The notes below the pieces were generated by a model, which did not search any database, was not told the DNA's origin, and saw only the letters and a program-made list of their open reading frames with translations. A stretch of 18,645 bases of DNA from CAZSAL01 sp964604825. GTDB lineage: Bacteria > Elusimicrobiota > Elusimicrobia > 2-01-FULL-59-12. Shown here piece by piece: positions 15,111 to 18,645 of the stretch. A program made the position numbers and the translations under genes. The stretch spans positions 1-18,645 of the forward strand of contig CAZSAL010000052.1 in the NCBI GenBank assembly GCA_964604825.1, read 5' to 3'. Positions within the stretch are counted from its first letter, which is position 1; each line of letters opens with the position of its first letter.

Positions 15111-15228
15111 TTATTGTCTCCAGAATTATAAACGTGTACCATTTTAAAAAGTGTCATAAGAATATAGCAAAATGATTAAAACGACGGCGATTTGTCAGAG
15201 GGGCGCCGGTTCTGTTAAGGTTATTTGT
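15111..15228. promoter_or_regulatory. Divergent intergenic region, presumed promoters of the efflux operon and the small membrane protein
   Basis: These 118 bases separate the divergent genes and should hold both promoters. On the minus strand a perfect TATAAT lies at 15125-15130, but it is so close to the ribosome-binding site that a transcript from it would have almost no leader. A second AT-rich box, TATATT on the minus strand, lies at 15161-15166. Neither has a convincing -35 box. I see no clear operator palindrome and no adjacent regulator gene. Confidence 0.3.
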
Positions 15229-15516
15229 ATGAAAAACCTATCCGGCTTGAGGCAGGCGATCCGCATTGTGATTGTTTGTTTCATCATTTTCTACATGGTG
15301 GACTATTTGATCCTGCGGTATCGGGTATACCACCGTACGGGTTTTGGAGACGTTCAGGTTTCTCTTTACTATGCTGTTCTCGAGAAAAATAATCACGTCG
15401 AATATTTCTATGGCAATTCCCGGACCGATCAATGTGTCCACTCCATTTTTCCTCATATGGGCTGCGCTCCGTGCTGGCACACCGGATACAAAAGAGAAGA
15501 ACGAATCGACGAGTGA
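15229..15516 (+). CDS. Small single-helix membrane protein, conserved hypothetical
   Basis: A 95-residue protein with one membrane helix (about residues 11-29) and a C-terminal domain of about 65 residues. That domain contains MVDYLILRYRV just after the helix, a predicted beta stretch (VQVSLYYAVLEKNN), a Gly-Asn turn, and the segment QCVHSIFPHMGCAPCW with Cys69, His76, Cys79 and Cys82. The overall pattern resembles small hypothetical proteins I recall from Acidobacteria-like genomes, whose function is unknown. The three cysteines and a histidine could form a disulfide or bind a metal. The start at 15229 has AAGG eight bases upstream; an ATG at 15172 would add 19 residues that do not look like a signal sequence. 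The gene is divergent from the efflux operon and is followed 63 bases later by an outer-membrane barrel gene. Confidence 0.65.
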   Translation: MKNLSGLRQAIRIVIVCFIIFYMVDYLILRYRVYHRTGFGDVQVSLYYAVLEKNNHVEYFYGNSRTDQCVHSIFPHMGCAPCWHTGYKREERIDE

Positions 15517-15579
15517 TTGCGGCAGAGACTATGTGACACTTTGTTGTCCCACAACCGTTAAGGTTTAATAAGGAATGTC

Positions 15580-16677
15580 ATGCGAATAACGTATTCCTCT
15601 ATTCCGTCGCGATTTACCCTCAGCTTTTTATTGGGAGGATTGCTTCTCTGTCTTCCCTCCTCCGGTTTCGCGCAGGAAGACCGCGGCGCTGACCGCACGC
15701 TACCTCTTGCTCTCGGCGAAGGACTGCTCCCGGCCACTAATGCCCTGGAATACAGTCTCACCGATATCCCCGGATCATCAGGCGGTGCGCCGGCTATAGT
15801 TGACCAAAGGGAATCCGGACGGTTCATCGTATCCAAAACCGCAAGCGACATCTGGAATGTCTCGGAACGGTTCAGTCACCTGGGCGTAGGGGATGATATC
15901 GTAATTCCTTCAGGCATGATGGTCCCCGGAGACCTTTGGTCCGTTGAAGGCGGAGGGGGGTACAACCATTATTTTAGTAACGGTCAATCCCTGGGCCTTA
16001 ATTTGGATGCGGGCTCTGACAGCGATCACCCTTTTTATTCCATTCATGAAACAGTTTTCCGTGGCTCCATTACTTATAGGTTACCGTCCGCCACTGAGTC
16101 ATCGGCGGACGCCCGCCAAGGATTCAGTGGCGGGCGGATTCCTTCCGGAGCACATAACGCCTGGCTTTTTTCGGTCAGTTATTCCAATAACCGTCACTTT
16201 GCAAATAACTTTCCTCTGCCTGGTGTTGGTTACTATTTCCTAGCTTTTAACAATCGTTTGGAGGGACTGGTTGGGTTCCCGTATATTGCCCTGCACTACA
16301 GACCGGCGCCGGGCTGGAACGCGCAATTCTCCATATTCGGACCAAGAAACGTCAATCTCGAGATTGGACGCAAACTCAATAAATTTTTAAGAGCCTATAC
16401 CGCTTTCCAGTGGCAGTCTCAGGAATGGCTGATCGCCGATCGCCAAAATTACGACGATCGTCTTTTCTTTGACAAGAAGCGGGTCGCTCTGGGGCTGCGT
16501 TCTCCTCTGCCGCATAGAATGGCTATCGACTTGTCAGGCGGACGGCAGTTCGATCAGCGCTTCTTCGTGAATAACACTTCCTCTGTTCAGGATGTCTCGT
16601 TTGCAGGCCTTACCCCGGCTTGGTTTATGGAGATTAAGCTTTCGTACCGCTTCGTAGTTCCACAAGAAATAAAATAA
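15580..16677 (+). CDS. Predicted outer-membrane beta-barrel protein (DUF6268-like)
   Basis: A 365-residue exported protein. A Sec signal peptide ends at about residue 31 (GFA before QED). The rest alternates short polar and aromatic strands typical of an outer-membrane barrel: NAWLFSVSYSNNRHF, LPGVGYYFLAFNNRLEGLVG, PYIALHYRPAPGWNAQFSIF, LRAYTAFQWQSQEWLIADR and MAIDLSGGRQFDQRFF. The order of the PLPGVGY, GFPYIALHYRP and DLSGG elements resembles the DUF6268 barrel family; I recall this family only by pattern, so the assignment is tentative. The start has AAGGA five bases upstream. Residues of about 170-187 are encoded by a 50-bp paired palindrome that is unlike the rest of the gene and probably sits in a loop between strands. 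Transport, adhesion or structural roles are all possible. Confidence 0.75.
   Translation: MRITYSSIPSRFTLSFLLGGLLLCLPSSGFAQEDRGADRTLPLALGEGLLPATNALEYSLTDIPGSSGGAPAIVDQRESGRFIVSKTASDIWNVSERFSHLGVGDDIVIPSGMMVPGDLWSVEGGGGYNHYFSNGQSLGLNLDAGSDSDHPFYSIHETVFRGSITYRLPSATESSADARQGFSGGRIPSGAHNAWLFSVSYSNNRHFANNFPLPGVGYYFLAFNNRLEGLVGFPYIALHYRPAPGWNAQFSIFGPRNVNLEIGRKLNKFLRAYTAFQWQSQEWLIADRQNYDDRLFFDKKRVALGLRSPLPHRMAIDLSGGRQFDQRFFVNNTSSVQDVSFAGLTPAWFMEIKLSYRFVVPQEIK
16086..16135. repeat. Paired REP-like palindromes inserted in frame in a coding region
   Basis: Two abutting 25-bp hairpins. The first has arms GTCCGCC (16086-16092) and GGCGGAC (16104-16110); the second has arms GCCCGCC (16111-16117) and GGCGGGC (16129-16135). 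Each has an 11-base loop. The reverse complement of the second closely matches the first (loops ACTGAATCCTT and ACTGAGTCATC), so the two are inverted copies of one element. This is a different family from the elements in the efflux operon. The host reading frame stays open through it. Confidence 0.75.
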
Positions 16678-16801
16678 GAAACCTGCCTTTTTACGAGAGC
16701 CTTACCGAAGAGAACCGGACACTTTCTCGCCACCTTTGCGTTAAATAATTTGGAACATTACCACTCGAAATTACGTCAAATTAATAATTAGTGAACAGCA
16801 T

Positions 16802-16987
16802 ATGCGAGAACGACTTATGTCAACTCAAACGAAAGAAGAACTACTCATTGCAACCATTCGCAACCAGGTAGAATCACTTAAAAACTTGTTACAGGAAATG
16901 GAATTTGAACACCTGAACTCCGATGCGCTGGCATGGAGGCTTCGTGCCGTTGAGCTTCAACTACGAAGAGCCAGGGAGTTAACTTAA
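16802..16987 (+). CDS. Small helical protein, hypothetical
   Basis: A 61-residue protein predicted to be almost entirely alpha-helical and rich in Leu, Glu and Arg with heptad-like spacing (ESLKNLLQEMEFEHL, then WRLRAVELQLRRAREL). A short cytoplasmic coiled-coil protein is the most that can be said; I do not recognise the family. The start is uncertain: the ATG at 16802 has no clear ribosome-binding site, while an in-frame ATG at 16817 (MSTQTKEEL) has a weak GAG eight bases upstream and would give 56 residues. Its stop codon directly abuts the ATG of the next gene, so the two are probably co-transcribed and translationally coupled. Confidence 0.5.
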   Translation: MRERLMSTQTKEELLIATIRNQVESLKNLLQEMEFEHLNSDALAWRLRAVELQLRRARELT

Positions 16988-17713
16988 ATGGAACGAAATC
17001 GATCCATCAGATGCAGCACTCTTTTTCTGGGAGTTTTCGCGCTCACGGTAACTTTTATGTCCAAATATTCGTGGGCGCAGGATGTTTATTATCCTTACTA
17101 TGTTCCTTATTACCCGGTGCCGGTTTACCATGCTCCAGCTTATGCCGCGCCGAATGCGGCGGCTCTTGGCCCTTGGAAGTGGAATCTTGACATTGGCGGG
17201 GGCCCTGCTCCGGTCGTTGGAGGGACTCAAAACCAGCTGAATACTGGTTGGAATTTTGTCATTGGCGGCGGGTATAACTTTACACCTCGGACAGGCTTTG
17301 TCCTCGAATTCATGAACGCTGGTTTCGGGCTGAGCGGCAGAGCTCTCCAGCAGAACAACGCCTTCTATGGAGACGCCAACGTTTGGTCAGTGACGCTTAA
17401 TCCGATCTGGCGATTCCGTATTAGCGGTCCGATCGGGGGATACATAATAGGCGGCGGTGGATTTTATCAGCGTGAAACCAACCTGGATGAATCAGTACAG
17501 ATATTTGTGCCTGCCCCCCGTGGCGGTTTTTATGCGCCAGGTACGCAGTACGTACATCAATACGATGACACGGGCGGCGTTAATATTGGAGCTGGACTTA
17601 CCTGTAATCTGGGATGGGGAACTAAACTGTTTGTGGAAGCCCGATATCATTATCTGTTCACTTCAGGTTACGCAACACAGATAATCCCTGTGACCATAGG
17701 TCTCAGATGGTAA
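16988..17713 (+). CDS. Outer-membrane beta-barrel protein with Tyr/Pro-rich N-terminus
   Basis: A 241-residue exported protein. The signal peptide ends at about residue 30 (SWA before QDV). A Tyr/Pro-rich linker (about 34-57; YYPYYVPYYPVPVYHAP) precedes a small barrel of the OmpA/OmpW-like size class (about 60-241), with strands such as KWNLDIGGG, NFVIGGGYNFTP, FVLEFMNAGF, GGYIIGGGGFYQRE and KLFVEARYHYLF. The last strand ends PVTIGLRW; a C-terminal aromatic residue is the usual recognition signal for outer-membrane assembly. The start has GGGAG nine bases upstream and directly follows the stop of the small helical protein. The next gene begins a few bases after its stop and encodes another protein with a Tyr/Pro-rich region, which suggests the two act together in the envelope. 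Confidence 0.75.
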   Translation: MERNRSIRCSTLFLGVFALTVTFMSKYSWAQDVYYPYYVPYYPVPVYHAPAYAAPNAAALGPWKWNLDIGGGPAPVVGGTQNQLNTGWNFVIGGGYNFTPRTGFVLEFMNAGFGLSGRALQQNNAFYGDANVWSVTLNPIWRFRISGPIGGYIIGGGGFYQRETNLDESVQIFVPAPRGGFYAPGTQYVHQYDDTGGVNIGAGLTCNLGWGTKLFVEARYHYLFTSGYATQIIPVTIGLRW

Positions 17714-17724
17714 GAGGCGAATTT

Positions 17725-18588
17725 ATGAACAATCGCAATATGTGGATAATGAATATTTCCGCCATATTGCTTACAGGCGCTCTTTCTCCTTCCTGGGCTT
17801 GGGTGCGCTTCGGTTTTCGAGGACCGGCAGTTGGTATATACGTCACTCCAGGTGATCCTTATTATTACGACCCGTATTATCCCTATTATCCAGCACCTTA
17901 TGCCGTTCCACCAGTGGCTGCCTATTATTATCCGGCTCCCGCGCCAGCGCCGACATCTGTGCAGGCTCCAGATCCATCGGTAGCTTCCCAAACATCCGCA
18001 TCAGTTCCGGATAATACACTTCGCGATTTGACGACTATAAACGATGAACTCGCGAACCAGCGTGCCCGTTTTGATCACGACCTTCTTGACGGCGATATAG
18101 CTAAAAGTGAATATGCCGCGAAAATGGGCGAACTTGCCCGAATAGAGCAAGAGGCGCGCACTGAATTCCAGACAAACGGGGGGTATATCACTACAGCTCA
18201 GGGAAGCGCGTTACTATACGAAATCCAGGGAGGTGGTTCGCTTACCAATCTGCCTGCCTATGGTTCTTACCCTATAGTGGCGTCGCCTTCAACAGAATTA
18301 TCGCCGGCAACTGAGGCTTCTCCTGAGGACAATTCCCGGAGAGATGTAACGGTTTTTTCTGACCAAATGACGCGCCTGCGTTCCATCCTTGATAAAAAAC
18401 TCGCCGACGGAGATATTACAAAGACTCAGCATGATGCCGAGGCCAGACACCTTATTCAGATTGACCAGCAGGCTCAATCTGAAGCCGCAGCCAATGGCGG
18501 CTATTTCACTACTGACCAGGAAAACACTCTGCTGAAGCAGCTACGGAGAGAAGAAACTAACATCGATAATAATTTCATTACGAATTAA
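17725..18588 (+). CDS. Exported Tyr/Pro-rich protein with two 70-residue helical modules
   Basis: A 287-residue exported protein. The signal peptide ends at about residue 25 (SWA). A Tyr/Pro/Ala-rich stretch follows (about residues 44-78; YYYDPYYPYYPAPYAVPP). Two helical modules then follow, residues 98-167 and 204-273, separated by a Ser/Pro-rich linker. The modules align without gaps over 70 positions and are identical at 27 of them, including LxDGDI near the middle and NGGYxTTxQ near the end; they arose by internal duplication. NGG-x-x-T segments at the end of helical stretches also occur in some Gln/Arg-rich periplasmic repeat proteins I recall, but I cannot name the family. I chose the ATG at 17725 because it gives a clean signal peptide and has AAGAGG upstream; an ATG at 17707 would overlap the previous stop. 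It closes the three-gene group that starts at 16802. Confidence 0.7.
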   Translation: MNNRNMWIMNISAILLTGALSPSWAWVRFGFRGPAVGIYVTPGDPYYYDPYYPYYPAPYAVPPVAAYYYPAPAPAPTSVQAPDPSVASQTSASVPDNTLRDLTTINDELANQRARFDHDLLDGDIAKSEYAAKMGELARIEQEARTEFQTNGGYITTAQGSALLYEIQGGGSLTNLPAYGSYPIVASPSTELSPATEASPEDNSRRDVTVFSDQMTRLRSILDKKLADGDITKTQHDAEARHLIQIDQQAQSEAAANGGYFTTDQENTLLKQLRREETNIDNNFITN

Positions 18589-18645
18589 GATCCCAAAAGC
18601 TCCGATAATTTTTTGCGATAGACGATAGAAAAGATGAAGGCATTC

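Noticed and set aside
18634..18645. Possible start of a next gene (ATG followed by three codons, MKAF)
   Set aside because: Only four codons are in the window, with at best a weak purine-rich stretch upstream. This is too little to call a gene.

Overview
The window comes from a Gram-negative bacterium with an outer membrane. It carries a complete tripartite RND efflux operon, a lipoprotein-type outer-membrane channel and several predicted beta-barrel or secreted envelope proteins. Base composition is moderately GC-rich. Nothing in the window fixes the phylum. MEDS-domain sensors, a Sulfolobus-type zinc ferredoxin and small proteins that resemble ones I recall from Acidobacteria-like genomes point away from enteric Proteobacteria, but this is only a hint. 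Nothing looks like a phage, transposon or CRISPR array. The mobile-looking sequence consists of short REP-like palindromes.

Layout. (1) 1-2715, plus strand: the 3' part of a stand-alone MEDS-domain protein, then a soluble MEDS-PAS-histidine kinase-receiver hybrid whose MEDS domain resembles its neighbour's but lacks about 16 residues. A perfect hairpin at about 2739-2762 closes the unit. (2) 2808-4521: a small exported protein built on five 33-bp tandem repeats (minus strand), then two small membrane proteins (plus strand), one DUF2892-like and one four-helix protein. (3) 4516-15110, minus strand: six genes transcribed in the order adaptor (mdtA/muxA-like), RND pump 1 (mdtB/muxB-like), RND pump 2 (mdtC/muxC-like), outer-membrane factor, zinc 7Fe ferredoxin, tryptophanyl-tRNA synthetase. 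The first four form a complete MdtABC/MuxABC-OpmB-type pump. Whether the last two are co-transcribed is unclear. (4) 15229-18588, plus strand: a small single-helix protein divergent from the efflux operon, a predicted outer-membrane barrel whose gene contains a paired palindrome, a 61-residue helical protein, and two Tyr/Pro-rich exported proteins, one a barrel and one carrying a duplicated 70-residue helical module.

How they fit together. The efflux genes make two non-identical RND subunits that should form a heterotrimer with the periplasmic adaptor and the lipoprotein channel. The flanking plus-strand genes also encode envelope proteins, so the right half reads as an envelope and efflux neighbourhood.

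The least ordinary features are the REP-like elements. Three copies of one family, all with 9-nt loops, sit in efflux-operon spacers; two of them form an inverted pair in front of pump 1. A second, unrelated inverted pair lies in frame inside the barrel gene. Also unusual are the archaeal-style ferredoxin with its complete set of zinc and cluster ligands, the 33-bp repeat protein, and the duplicated module in the last gene. I do not see a clearly new multi-gene defence or metabolic system.
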